A stretch of DNA of 64,000 nt from Helopsaltes ochotensis. Its lineage: Eukaryota > Chordata > Aves > Passeriformes > Locustellidae. This document shows, piece after piece, positions 11,761 through 24,164 of this stretch (the first letter of the stretch is position 1; every line of letters starts with the position of its first letter). Below the pieces are notes generated by a model that worked only from the letters and a program-made list of their open reading frames with translations, was not told the DNA's origin and did not search any database. The position numbers and the translations under genes are program-made. Where the stretch lies: NCBI GenBank assembly GCA_013400155.1, contig VXBM01000884.1, forward strand, positions 1 to 64,000, read 5' to 3'.

Positions 11761-14700
11761 AATTTGAGGATTATTGTTTACAAGAACAGGTAGATTTAGA
11801 AGCAAGGGTGAGGTCATACCAGCATCTACAGAGTGCTGCAGCTACTGACCACCATTGAAAGCTTTGGACTATAGATGAGCTCCTGGAGTTACAGGTGGGA
11901 CAGCACTGCTGAGTCTGGGTCCAGGCCTGAGGCCAGTTTACAGCAGGCTCTGGACATCATCTCTCAGGACAGCAGCCTTCCAGAGTGTCTGTGATTCTGT
12001 GGTTCTGTGTCTTCTACTGCTCCATATGAGATAGCTCTGCCTGCGCTGATTCTTCAGGAAGCATTTCCAAACCCAGTTAATGTGAAAGCCCAGAGATGCT
12101 CTCATCTCTGAGAGGCAAAATATTAATGTGGCCAAAAAAACCTATGTAAACCTACCTCCTCTTACTGTCATCCTGTCTGAACTCAGACCTCGTATGTGAG
12201 GTGGGTTGTGGGGGGTGATTTTCATTTCCCCTTCCCATCCAGCCTCGCTCAGCTTTTTCTGAAGCACATGGTTATCACTGCCTGCATGTTGCTGTCAGCA
12301 ACTCTGTTCCTAATCCTCAGAGAACTAGTCCAGAGCTTCCCTGGATCTCTCTAAAAAACCTTTCCCCAGCTTTCCTGATTACCTAAAACATTCCTGTGGA
12401 GGAGAACTTAATCCAAAAGCATAATTGCAGGAGGAGACAGAGCCAAATGGACCCTGGACTTGCTTGGCACCGCACTTCCCAAAATAAAGATTAAACAGCT
12501 ATTTGGTACTGTTGAACTGTCTCTTGAAGAACCATCCTTTCCTAATTAAAGGTATCAGGAAAATAAAATTATTTGTCCTTCTGCTGTCATTAGCACTGAG
12601 TTCTGCAGAGAACAGGCTGCCCATAGAGAGACCTGTAGCTCATGCTTCTGTAGACAATATCCCCCAGAAAGAAGGTTAACATTGCTCTAAAACTGAGAGA
12701 GCTGCAAAACCCAGCCTAAAGCACGGCTTTGTTTTATCTGAACCCTGCTGCAAACCAGTCCATTAATAAAGGAATTGGGCATAGCCTGAGCAAATTGGAA
12801 TCACACATTGCTTATATTCAGCTCCTAATGTGCTCATTCTCTGAGGGCTGAAAGACTGAGCTGCCGTACAGCAGGGTGGGACTCACTAGAAAGGACTACG
12901 TTGTGCAGGCTGGACTGTGAGCCAAAATAGCAGCCGCCTCTGTGGAGAAGAGGACAGCTCATTTGCTTGTCTTTGGGTGACTTTGCAGGACAGAAATGCT
13001 TTGGTTCGTAATTTACGGAATAAACCACAGAGTGGCTTTCTGCTGAAAGGCTCCTTCATATTAGGGCTGGAAAAAAAAAAAAAAAGGAAAAGAAGATGGA
13101 ACGCATGAAAAGCAGGGAAGAACAAGGATATAGGAGAAGCGTCCCGTCCCACTCCGCTGCCTTGGCTTTATGCTGCCCTTTGTTGTGCTCCCTGCTTCTC
13201 CAGCTGGCAGAGCTGAGGTGATGTGCCTGCTGTCAGCCAGGACCTGCTGCTGCCTCAGCATGAGATAGAGCCCACAGAATCTCCTGACCGAAAGAGCCAG
13301 TACCTGGGTTTGCAGGAATTGCGCTTATCCCTGCCAAAACCAGACTAAAAAGGACCTACCCCTGAGGTGGTGGCTGGCGACACTACCAGCCTGAGGAGTG
13401 TGTGTCTTTCAGCATTCTGTGAATTTGGAAGGTAAGGTGGCACATGGCTGGGCACCCAGCTACGTGTTCAGACCAAATAGTCAAACAGCAGCCCCAAGTA
13501 AGCTCTGGAAAGTGTTTTCCAGCACCCTAAAACTGCAGGCTGGCTTTTTCTTTCTCCTAGCTGCAGTCTCGGGCTGAGCCTTAGGCAAGGCACACACCTC
13601 CAACTACAGACCCCTCGAAGACAAGCCTAGCATCATCCCTGCCTTACTTGGGATTTTTATTTACTTCAGATCCTTTCCAGTTCCCCTACAGCTGAAACTC
13701 TGGGTTTTCTCTTTCTCTCATCCATTTCATTTGGGAAGTCAGTAGTAGGAAGGAAGAAGTTGGTTTTCTCATGGAAAATTAAATATTAATTTCAGACAGC
13801 CCTCTTAGTACCTGCAGAAAGAGCAACAGAGGGCACTGGGTCTTAGACCTTTTGCCTGTTCTGCAGATTTTACTGCTCAGTGTTGTAAACATATTAACTA
13901 GGCACTGACAGATAGGAAATCTCACAAAGAGTATGGGGAGACTGAGGTCAGCACAGGAGAGGAACTTAATTCAGGAACACAAAATTTACTTTTGTGTTGC
14001 ATTGGTAGCTTCCATAACATCTCTATCTGAAACTGCTTGGTCAAAACATGACAGACTTAAATAACAGAGTAGAGTTCAGCAATAAGCAAAAAGAAAGGAG
14101 TTTTAATCAGTACAACAAAGATTTTGCAGGCTAAGGTAAATAAATACTTGAACATCAAAATGCTTCCAAAACAAACCTACAATCCTGGGTTCTCAAGCCT
14201 TCATCAGGTTTAAACCCTTTTAGGTAGCATGGTTAAAACTGTAGCAGGGACCTGCAGCTTGCTTCTCTGTGTTCATGTACTTTCCTCCTGGAAGGGAAGT
14301 GTCTGACTCTCACAGCAGATCTCTGCTCAGCTTTCTTATCCATGTCTTTCCAGGAACCTTTTGTTCTTTCTGAAGGCAACAGTCAATAGTTACCTAAAAC
14401 TACAGAGACCTACTTCTTCTTGTCATGAAACAAAAGAAAATACTATTGGCAATTGCATCTAAATAGAAAGTTATAAAATCAGGAGGAAAAGAAAATCAGT
14501 ACATTTATTTGGATACAATGGAAAGGTTTAAAAGACAAAATCAAACCAATTTATAAAACATTCTGGTGTCTAGTCCTGCAGTATAATATAGTGTATGCAT
14601 CTATTGATCACCTGCTGGAGAGTAGCAGAGCTGTATCCTTAAAAAATGGAATTTCCTCTCCTTTCAGATAATAAACAGTTTCCAGAATGGAAAACAAACC

Positions 14701-15198
14701 CAGAGGTTTAGAGCCTGGTACAGGATTAAGAAAAAATTATTGACTATGAAGGAAAAAGAAAGAAATTTGTCTGGGGAAGAAAATGGCCTGTAAAAGCTCT
14801 ACAAAAGCACAGCCAATTAGCTGCTGGAATGACTAATTTGTAGGTGGGTGGATCTGAGCAGACTACAGAAACCTGTGTTAAGCCCCAAGGCTCTGCTCCC
14901 AGCACGTGGGAGAGGTTCCTCAGCAAGGGACCCAAAAGCGTGAGCACATCTGCTGGAGAGCTTTGTGACACAGTCAATAGGGCATGGCCCGAGGAGGCCA
15001 GGCAAGTCCTGAACCTTTTTTAGCAAAATAGAGGCCACAATCCTTCCCTCCAGGTACCCGAGCAGGAGTCAGCTTTCAAATTTTGTTTTAAAAAAAACTT
15101 CTCTGAGCACTGCTGAGTGGTTAAGGCAGGGGAGATATGCCAGCAGGATTTTCACTCTGCTGGTGGTGGGCTGAGCATCACCTGCTGTTTCACAGGGC

Positions 15199-15301
15199 AG
15201 GAGGAGGAGATGCTCCCTCAGGGAAGAAGATGAGGGTAAGAAGGAGGAGGAGGAGGAGAAGGAAAAGAAGGAGAAGAAAATGATGGAGGAGATGCTCCCT
15301 C
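15199..15301 (+). repeat. Purine-rich GGA/GAA tract with flanking 17-bp direct repeats
   Basis: A run of GGA, GAA and GAAA triplets (15229-15290) is bracketed by two exact copies of GGAGGAGATGCTCCCTC at 15203-15219 and 15285-15301. On the - strand it yields a Ser/Leu-rich spurious frame. Confidence 0.8.
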
Positions 15302-18300
15302 TCTTTCTCTGGCACCTTTTCAGCCTGTTGCAGAGAACATTGTCCAAGAGAGAGGACCAGAGCAGTGACCATACTTCTACTGTCGGTGGTTTGGGAACTC
15401 ACCTGGCAAGAAACATCCTTTCAATTATGCCAACAGTGTTTTGTATTAAATAGTCTGTATTAAATGACTTAAATACAGAATGTGCCCTTAGCATGTCTCT
15501 GGGACACAGACACCTTCAGGACTGGCCATGCACTCCATCTACCAGGCTAGAGAGATGTGCTGCTTCTCATGCCCCCCTTTTCAGACCTCCTCAGCCCCAC
15601 GAGCCTCTGCTGTGATGGAGGGAGTCAGTGTCAGGTGCCCTGGGCCTCCTGCTATTTGGTGCACGCAGCTGGTGTGGGTGGATTTCACTCCAGGAAAGGT
15701 TTGAACACAATTTCCCAGCTCTTACAGGAGTGTTTCACAGTGAGACTGTTACATAAAAGACAGGTAACAACTCCTCCTCCTCCCCTACCCGCCTTCTGTA
15801 AGGAAAGCAGTTAAAATGTATTTTGTGAAAAGCTTGATCTTGACACTCCAGGTCAAGTGTTGAAAGTGCACATTCCTAGTGTAGGATGTTCACAGGGTCT
15901 GGGGAAAAAATCTTCCTGTTTTCAGCCCCAAGGTGGAATTATTGGAGAGATAACCAGTGTACTTTAGTGGGTGATTTTTTTTTTTTAATGATCCTCAGTG
16001 AACTTAAGGGTAAAATAACGGGAATATTCCTAGCCAAAACTGCAGCATAAGTGGCCACAAGTGAGTTAAGGGTTAGGTAACATTATGCCTGTTTTGTCCT
16101 GTATACACACTCCGAAATCAGATTTCAGTCTGTCATTTTAAAAACTGAAGAGTGTTGACAGTAGCGCACTAGATTTCAAAATGGCAACTACAGATACTGT
16201 AATAGTCTAATCTATAGGATTGATCTGATGGTAATATAAATTTATATTACCATTATAAAAATGCCTATTGGCTGATTTGCTGCTTAGATGGCTTTCTGAA
16301 CTCTGTCTTTAAGACTTGCTTAATTTGTAACTCATCACAAATGATGATTTCCCATATTGTCATTTGCTGGTAATATATTATCCCATACATTTTTTTTCCT
16401 TTCAGGTACCTAAGTCAGATGTGCACAAGCCACAGTTGTTAGCTGGTATATTCCAAGCTGCCTGTTATGTTCTTTTCCTTTCCCCTACAGCTGCCTATAC
16501 CATTACTTAATTATTTCATCATACATAAGACGTTGAGGCCTAAAAGTAGAAATTAAATGGCAGATATAAAACCAGGTCTACCATCTCCATAGCTTGAACT
16601 TTGAGTTACAAAAGTTTACTGAGGGAAGGAAATACACAGTATATTCTGGGTGAACTGTAGGTTCATGGGGAAAACTAATAATCCTGGGAAAGAAAATTAG
16701 TGGATTGAAAGATATTAAAGTGACTCTGTTCGGATCCTTTTAGGTTAAATAATATATTCTGAAAAGTCACTTTTGTTCTAAGGTAAGGTGGGAGCTATAT
16801 GTTAATTTCTTTTATTCCTGGATCATTTTCTCTCTGAGATGTCATCAAGTTGAGTTTTCAGTACTACATTGAAATGAATATTCATCACAGAGTTACAGTT
16901 TTTGAAAAATCTGTAGGGAAAAAGATAAAAAGCCCTGAACCCCTTTTCTTCCCCCTCTTCATGCAGCTCTGAACATGCACAGCTCCCTTGGGTTAGCAAA
17001 GCTAACATGTGCATCTGGCCATGGGCTTTGAGTTCTCCAGGTATCCCCTCATGTGGGAACAAGGGGTCACTAAAAATGCAAGAGTTTTGGGGGTTGAGTG
17101 CTGTAGGAACAATGAGAACAATGAGGGCCAGCCCTGGTACTCCCTTAAGGAGATGAAGGTACTTGAGCTCATCACGGTCGGTCAGAACCCCCTTGGGAGG
17201 TGGAACAGTTACAAAGCGGCTTTGGGCTGCTGTGACCAGGACTGCTGAGAGCAGTCCTCCAGCACTGAGAAAACCTACAGATTTCCAGGAAAACGGACAA
17301 AATGGCATTAGTGGGTGAGTGAAATGGTGTGGATATTGGACTGGGGGCAGGAAGTTTATGAAATAAGAATGAAATGTGGGCTATGTCACAGCTGTCACTG
17401 CTCAATAATGTGGTTTTAAAGATCTGATAGAGAAAATGGAGTAACAAGGTGAATGCCTTGGCTCACAAGACAGGTAGAGGTTTTCACCAACATTCTTTTA
17501 AAGAGCTATTTTTGAAAGCAATTTTAATGCTGTGGAGAACAACGCAGCACAGGGGGTTTGCAGTTTACAAGTAAGGGGAAACCCTTTCACAAGGGTGAGA
17601 TTGGACTGGTGCAGCTAAACCCTTCCAAAAGCTCAAGAGATGGAGCCCCTGCCTGGCCCTCAGCTCCTGCTGCTTCCACTGCAATCAGTAAATTGCCCTC
17701 AATGGGGCATATGGTATTTGTCAAGACATAAAATTGCCATTTTATTGACATAAAATGGTATTATGGGCACTTCTGATTTTTTTTCCCTAATCTTAACACA
17801 GATTCTTTCCATTCTATCTCAATAATGATACATGGACTTTTGAGCAACGAAATTTGCTCATTTGCTCAATGAGCAACAAAAAGTCTGCATTTAGTGCCAC
17901 ATAGTGGTAAAAAACCAAAAAATTCAGTGAAGCTGAACATTCTGAAGCAATGCAGAACATTAAGTGTTAATGCTGAACTTGTAAAAGTAAAAATGCATTT
18001 CAAAAAATTAGGATATACCGATCAATTTGTGATATGTATCACCAAGATTTCATTGTCTGAGGATGGTTTATACCACTAGCTAGATAAATGTGCAATATGG
18101 GAAATTTTTGACACTGTATTTAGAATTAGCTTGCTTTGCAACAAGCAGAGAGTTTTGCTCATTTATAGCCTTGACAAAATAGTGAGGGATGCGACAACGG
18201 AATCGGCCCTTGCAAGTGGCACAGCAGCCACAGGGCAGAGCCATGCATGGATTAGAGCTGTAAAATATCTTGAAAATGGCAATAATATGGAGCAGTCTCT

Positions 18301-19581
18301 GAAGACAAGGCTAATTTGGGGCCCTGGATTGAGAAGACTTTTGCACATTTTGGTGACAAGTAGTTTTCCTGCTCAGATAATGCAGAAAAATATTACTGGT
18401 GTCAGTAAGACAGGTAATGGTACTTCTGCACGTGTTGAAGTTGATCTCCAGCCATCCAGCACCAGAGCAAGCTAGATGAAACAAAACCTGTAATGGTTAA
18501 AACATGCTGAAATAAACTAATAAGATCAAATTTTCCCACTGAGTCCCCGAAACGTGAATACACCTAAACAATGTATGCTTGTGTAGGGTTATGAATGGGT
18601 CAAACCTGTGGCATAACTTCAGACTCAGGAAACACAGTGAAACTGAACCCCTCTTCCTGCTTTTGTTGTGCTGCGTGATCTTTCAGGGGCTCCAGAGGGA
18701 CTTGTGGCACCTGTACCTACACAGCACATTTGCATATGCAATAGGACAGGGAAATATTTGGCTTCTGGCATAGGAAAAACACCAAACAGTACTGTTCTGT
18801 AGATAAAGGAACTAAATTGTATGTTTTTGCAGATTGTGTTGGGACGCTTGCTGGCAAAGTGCTTCAAAATATAGATTTGATTCTGTGTACAGTCTTGCTT
18901 CAGTTGCAGAGTTCAGCTGATGTCTGTTGCCTGCTCCTCTGAAAGCAAATTCTTCTACTTCCATGCACATTTCTTGGATTAGCAAGCAGCAATTGCTGAT
19001 ATTTTTGCTTTAGACAAAAATACAATGGCACGCTATCTGGGAGGGTATTTAAATTTATTTTAAGGTAATACCATTATATTGGTACTAAAGTCTTATAGTG
19101 TCATAGAAAATAAATCCATGTGATCTGAGTGAGATGGCTCACTAGCACACAAAACTGCACAGAATCCTCCATGCTGAAAAAAACCAGAAAAGGTGTTTGG
19201 GGGTTGTTTTGTTGTTTTAACCAAGAAAGAACCTTTTAACCAAGAAAGGCAGCCCTGCAACAACCACACAGCTAAGGGTACCAAACAGGCTCAAAGGTAG
19301 TACCAGTGAGGCCTGTCCTGTACAGCTATGGTGGCACATGTATGGATTTGGGATGCATCCCTGAGATGCTGATGTATAAAAACAGCCTCCAGCTGATTTA
19401 TGGCTCCAGCAGCCCTTATTCTTGTGCAGCTTCTGCACTGAACCTTTTGGCTAAGAAAACAATTTTAAAACCAGAGAAAGGGAGAAACTACTCAGTGTGA
19501 GCTAGTGGGAGTCATTAAACCCAGGCTGTTTCACAAATGAGAAGAAATTAGCATTTAGGCTAGTGAATAAGCTCAGTAGGG

Positions 19582-19587
19582 TTTATT
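19582..19587 (-). terminator. Poly(A) signal of S100P
   Basis: AATAAA on the - strand, about 115 bases downstream of the S100P stop codon, giving a short 3' UTR. It is the first canonical hexamer after the stop. Confidence 0.7.
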
Positions 19588-19701
19588 TTTACAGTCCAGC
19601 GTGCTTGCAAGCTTCACGGCACTACATGGAAGGAGTGAAGGGATCCATATCACTGGCATATGGAGCACACGCAAAGACAGCTTATGTGAGTAGTTTGACA
19701 A

Positions 19702-19851
19702 CTATTTGGCTGCATTCTGCTCAAAATATTTGTGACAGCAGCAAGTCAGAGCTGCCACAAAGATGACAAATTCTTTGAAGTCCACTTGGGAATCTCCATT
19801 TTCATCCAGGTTCTTGAAGACTTTATCGATAGCGTTCTTGTCCTTCCCAGA
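19702..19851 (-). CDS. S100P: S100P coding exon 2 (second EF-hand, stop)
   Basis: The exon opens SGKDKNAIDKVFKNL and carries the canonical calcium loop D-E-N-G-D-S-Q-V-D-F-K-E with Asp, Asn, Asp and Glu ligands in the expected positions. It ends with TAG at 19704-19702. The upstream pyrimidine tract CTCTTTTTCTTTTGCAG is strong. Confidence 0.95.
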   Translation of the reverse strand, partial: SGKDKNAIDKVFKNLDENGDSQVDFKEFVIFVAALTCCCHKYFEQNAAK

Positions 19852-22800
19852 CTGCAAAAGAAAAAGAGCAAGTTGAGGTGAGAGGATGCACAACCCCAAT
19901 GCATGCACAACCCCAATGCAGCAACTTCTCCGAACAAGGTCCTTGTTGGCCTCTGGGCACTTGGTAAGGTCCTGTGTGTTCTTGTCTGCACAGCAGCAAT
20001 GAGTACCAAAAGCATGTGCTCCCGGGTTTATTACACCTGAAAGCTGCAGTCATGCACTGTCACGGAGAGACATGTTTGCTACATTTAAACAGCATTTATC
20101 AACATTTTGCTGTGTAGCACAAAGCCCTGAGGAAACTACCCAAATGAATTAAATGCCATGAGTTCCCCATCCGTTCCCCTGGAAAGGCTCAGCTGGACTG
20201 TGAGACTCCTGCACTGGACCTCAGGCAGTTTGCTTTCCTGGGGCAAAAAGTGTAATAGATGTGTTGAAGTTCATCTCCAAAGATGCTTTACTGGGGCAAA
20301 TGTAAAATTTAAGCTTCATTGAATACTTCTACCCCAGAAAATAGGAAAACAACCTCAAAAGTACTTTGAGTGCTGCCACTGGCCTTATGGCCCAGCAGGA
20401 GCTGCTCACAGGAGCTGGTGGCTGGGAAGGTGCCTCCTGAAGCCAGCAGGATGCTGAGCTTGAGTTAACACTGCAAATTTTTTCCTAAGTTGTCATTTTT
20501 CTGATGGAATGACTGAACACTATCACCAGTCACAGCCAGCATGGCTTCATGAGAGGGAAGTCCTGCTTAGCAAACCTCATTTCCTTTCATGGCAAAGTAA
20601 CCCACCTAACTGATCAAGGAAAGCCAGTTGATGTCTTCTTTTTGGGTTTCAGTAAAGCTTTCAACACTGTCTCTCACAGGATCCTTCTGGACAAAATGTC
20701 CAGCACACAGCTGGATAAACACATCAGGGATGGCTGAGCAACTGGCTCATGGGTGGGGCACGATGGGGGGACATCAGACTGGGCATCTGTCACAAGTGGG
20801 GTTCCACAAGGCTCCAACCTTGTCCCTGTGCTCTTTAACATCTTCATAAATTATGTAGATGCAGGACTGGAAGCGATACTGAAGTTTTCAGGTGATACAA
20901 AACTGGGAAGAGCTGTTGACTCCCTCAAAGGCAGGGAGGCCCTGCAGAAGGACCTCAACAAATGGGAGGGCTGGGCAATCACCAANNNNNNNNNNNNNNN
21001 NNNNNNNNNNNNNNNNNNNNNNNNNNNNNNNNNNNNNNNNNNNNNNNNNNNNNNNNNNNNNNNNNNNNNNNNNNNNNNNNNNNNNNNNNNNNNNNNNNNN
21101 NNNNNNNNNNNNNNNNNNNNNNNNNNNNNNNNNNNNNNNNNNNNNNNNNNNNNNNNNNNNNNNNNNNNNNNNNNNNNNNNNNNNNNNNNNNNNNNNNNNN
21201 NNNNNNNNNNNNNNNNNNNNNNNNNNNNNNNNNNNNNNNNNNNNNNNNNNNNNNNNNNNNNNNNNNNNNNNNNNNNNNNNNNNNNNNNNNNNNNNNNNNN
21301 NNNNNNNNNNNNNNNNNNNNNNNNNNNNNNNNNNNNNNNNNNNNNNNNNNNNNNNNNNNNNNNNNNNNNNNNNNNNNNNNNNNNNNNNNNNNNNNNNNNN
21401 NNNNNNNNNNNNNNNNNNNNNNNNNNNNNNNNNNNNNNNNNNNNNNNNNNNNNNNNNNNNNNNNNNNNNNNNNNNNNNNNNNNNNNNNNNNNNNNNNNNN
21501 NNNNNNNNNNNNNNNNNNNNNNNNNNNNNNNNNNNNNNNNNNNNNNNNNNNNNNNNNNNNNNNNNNNNNNNNNNNNNNNNNNNNNNNNNNNNNNNNNNNN
21601 NNNNNNNNNNNNNNNNNNNNNNNNNNNNNNNNNNNNNNNNNNNNNNNNNNNNNNNNNNNNNNNNNNNNNNNNNNNNNNNNNNNNNNNNNNNNNNNNNNNN
21701 NNNNNNNNNNNNNNNNNNNNNNNNNTTATTTTTGTTTTGTTTTGTTTTTCCATTTTGCCGAAATATATTAAAAAGAAAAGAAGCTTACAGGAGGCTTTTT
21801 GGCTCTGATGATCTACGATTTCCGAAGCTGCAATTTTAACATTGAACAGGAGATGGCAGTACAGACCTGTTAAATCTACAGAACAATCGTGTGGCTCGCG
21901 TAGAAGGTAAAAAAACTGAGGCAGTACTAGAAAGAAATTATATAATTTGGAAAATGTCCACCAATTTAAAACAATTACTACCCAAATTTAAATCTGAAGG
22001 CAATGTTTGATCATGTTCTAATTGACAAAATTTCTCATTCTGTAATTTAATGTTTCACTTTAAATGCAGAGCTTTTAAAATTATTAAAACTTGAAGAGTT
22101 TCCTTAGGTTTGATTGATGAATGTTTCTGGAAGGTTTGATTAATTTTCACTTTGTAAATTACATTGGTTTAATTTTTTAAGTGAATATTTCAAATTATTT
22201 GGTGAACTATATGAACTAATTGTAGCATCTGAATTACTTCTGAGATGCAAAAATGGGAATTGTTTTTTGGAAACTGAGTCCAGTCCTTCAGGCCTGTGGT
22301 ATTTATGCTTGATTGATTCAAGACCTTTCCAGGCAGTTGTGGTCTGTGTCAGCTATAACCAACTCTAAGGCCAAAAATATACACGAGAAATTAGAAAACG
22401 TTGTCCCCTAGAATTTCTTGAAAATGAAAATATAGAGATATAAATGGCAGGAAAATGCAGGTGGAACTTTTTTATGAAGTCAGGCTTATGTTCTCAGTTT
22501 TTTTCTTGCAGTTATCAGTCTGGCAAGACAGGAACAAGGAACCTTTTTGGTTTAAATTTATTTTAAATACTGGCATAAAATGTGTTGATTTGTTTGTTTG
22601 TTTGTTTGTTTGCTTGGTTTTTTCCTAGAAGAGGTAAAGCAGGAAAGAGAGAGTGAGACTGGAATATAAGAGAACAATTAGCGAATTATCTTCCTGGAAA
22701 ATTCCATTTTTTCCACCAGTTGCAGGAAATAGAGCCAGTAAGAGCAGCTGTGGGGAACTGGAAAAAGTGATGTCAGGCCACCAAACAGAGTCAGGACAGA

Positions 22801-24164
22801 CCTCTGAGCATCATCCCATTTGGTAGCTGCCTACTGCAGTGTCTCCCCAGCCTTATTTAGACCAAATGTCGAGTGTCTGGGGGATCTCCACGCCGTGGAG
22901 AATTGTGGTTTTGTTGTTGGTTTAGTTTCTCTTTACACGGAAGTGTTGTGGGTACCACACAGCTCCGTGCTCAGGAGCAGGACCCTTCTGTGATGCTCTT
23001 GGGTCATGAGCACTTTTCTGTCTTACACAGATGTCTAAGAAACTTTGGAAAATATTCCCCCTGAGCCACCCAGGTTCTTATTCTGAATATTGCGTCTCTT
23101 TAATTTGTGAGACATAACTCCAGCAGGCATGGATTTCATATGGTGAATTCATAGCTTGCATGGAAAGATAATGAACTCTATCGAGTGCCCTTCCTGCAGT
23201 GCCCTGAAATTGTTGTTATAAAACTGAACTATACTGGATACAAAAGTGAGAGTCGCACAAGGAGCATTTGGTTCTAGACTTTTGCCATCAGGAACAGTAA
23301 CAAAACAGTACAAATAGGGAAACATTACTTCAATGTGGAAGGAACAACATATTTAAAAGTGTTTTCTGGATTTTTAGTGAAGGGAAACAAATAAAAAAAA
23401 AAAATTGAAATTGTCTCCCTGGCAGCTAAAGCTTTTACTAGAACATATTAAATGCTTTGAATACCTACCGAAATGCACTTCATGATTACATACAAATCTA
23501 TGTCTTACAGTATATATCCAGGTATATTTTTGCTATTAAAGACAAATGCCAAACAGTTTGCTCTGAGTTCATCTGTTGTTCTGGTTTATGCATCATTTTG
23601 ATGAGCATACTGCGTATGTAGCATAAATACCTAGAGAAGGTAAATGTATAAATATTTAGAGAGTTTCCCCATCTGCAATCAAGATCCTTAATTGCTGACA
23701 GCACAACTACCTTCACGGAAGTTGTGACATGAAATGCAATAATAAATTCAGGGATAAACAGAAGTAAGTGAATTCTGAAGTTGAAACTCAATCTATTTCA
23801 AACCCATTGTCCTGATAACTCAAGTGATGAATTTAGCAAACAGGAAATGGCCCTGCCTCTTAAAACCAGTTTTTCACAGTTTGTGCAAAACTTTTTTTAA
23901 ATTCATATTTTCCGACAAACCATTGCATATTTTTGGATGTAATTTCCCTTAAAATGTATTAAAAACTGTTTCTGCAGGCTGCTCTTGCACCTGCTACACA
24001 GAAACAGTGCCACGCTGTTCTCTTACCGCAAGGAAATTTGGGAGCTCCTTTTCCAGCAGAGTCTTTAGTTCTGCTTTGCTGAGGGTTTGCCTGTTGCCAT
24101 CAGTCCTTGCATACTGGTCAAAGACAGCAATGGTCATTCCCATGGCAGTTTCCAGCTGAGACAT
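19702..24164 (-). CDS. S100P: S100 calcium-binding protein P, complete coding region in two exons
   Basis: S100P is a small dimeric EF-hand protein that exposes a target-binding surface when it binds calcium; it acts in the cytosol and, when released, outside the cell. Coding exons 24027-24164 (46 codons) and 19702-19851 (49 codons plus TAG) join in phase 0, with donor GCG|GTAAGA and acceptor TTTTGCAG|TCT. The product is 95 residues, the length of human S100P. The N-terminus MSQLETAMGM and the core SGKDKNAIDK match S100P closely, with an S100-type first hand (residues about 18-32) and a canonical second hand DENGDSQVDFKEF (about 61-73). The C-terminus CCCHKYFEQNAAK is the S100 hydrophobic tail. 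The single intron (4.2 kb) holds a CR1 fragment and an assembly gap. The neighbour MAN2B2 supports orthology. Another S100 paralogue is less likely given length, sequence and synteny. Confidence 0.95.
19887..19920 (-). repeat. Exact 17-bp tandem duplication in S100P intron
   Basis: Two abutting identical copies of TGCACAACCCCAATGCA (+ strand spelling) at 19887-19903 and 19904-19920. They lie 36-69 bases upstream of the S100P exon 2 acceptor, close to where the branch point would be. Confidence 0.95.
20517..20985 (+). mobile_element. CR1-type LINE fragment, reverse transcriptase region (dead)
   Basis: The translated frame shows non-LTR reverse transcriptase of the CR1 type: QHGFMRGKSCLANLISF, a motif A block (FFLGFSKAFNTVSHRIL, 20636-20686), motif B SGVPQGS (20795-20815) and a motif C block (KFSGDTKLG, 20882-20908). 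One reading frame runs through, with a TGA at 20735-20737. The catalytic Asp of motif A is Gly (20645-20647), and the FADD box of motif C reads FSGD (20885-20896), so the enzyme is inactive. It runs into the assembly gap, so its 3' end is unknown. It lies antisense in the S100P intron. Confidence 0.9.
20986..21725. other. Assembly gap (740 N)
   Basis: All bases are undetermined. The gap begins inside the CR1 fragment, which suggests the assembly broke on this interspersed repeat. The long open frames across it are artefacts of untranslatable N codons. Confidence 1.
22588..22616 (+). repeat. (TTTG)n microsatellite
   Basis: About six consecutive TTTG units, the last one interrupted (TTGCTTGG). 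Confidence 0.9.
24027..24164 (-). CDS. S100P: S100P coding exon 1 (start codon, first EF-hand)
   Basis: ATG is at 24164-24162 in context AACATGT, followed by helix I and the S100-specific loop (YARTDGNRQTLSKAE). The exon ends LPNFLA before a GTAAGA donor. The start is fixed by S100P alignment and by promoter-like boxes about 85-105 bases upstream, so no extra 5' non-coding exon is required. Confidence 0.94.

Larger units (their letters stand above)
2743..19581. other. Intergenic stretch without supportable genes
   Basis: About 17 kb downstream of S100P. Open frames here reach 165 codons (10313-10810, -) and 161 codons (16823-17308, -), but none shows a recognisable domain, and antisense frames of similar quality overlap them. 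Visible structure is limited to small repeats: near-duplicate segments at 2877-2947, an AT-rich low-complexity patch at 11580-11760, A-runs at 13070-13084, and a purine-rich (GGA/GAA) tract at 15199-15301. A possible CR1 tail lies near 11985-12010. BLOC1S4 or KIAA0232, the next genes in human, are not seen. Confidence 0.6.
19852..24026 (-). other. S100P intron with CR1 fragment and assembly gap
   Basis: This single intron of about 4.2 kb contains a 17-bp exact tandem duplication near the acceptor (19887-19920), a + strand CR1 fragment (20517-20985), 740 unknown bases (20986-21725), a (TTTG)n microsatellite (22588-22616) and otherwise unremarkable AT-rich DNA. Confidence 0.85.

Noticed and set aside
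11938..12015. Possible CR1 tail (GATTCTGTGGTTCTGTG) and upstream similarity
   Set aside because: Octamer-like words occur, but only two imperfect units and no clear CR1 body; too weak to annotate without a repeat search.
16823..17308. 161-codon open frame on the - strand
   Set aside because: No recognisable family; overlaps a + strand frame of 79 codons and another - strand frame; length is within chance for this window.
20753..21839. Open frames of 269-351 codons
   Set aside because: They run through the 740-base N gap, which reads as open in every frame; only the CR1 part before 20986 is real.
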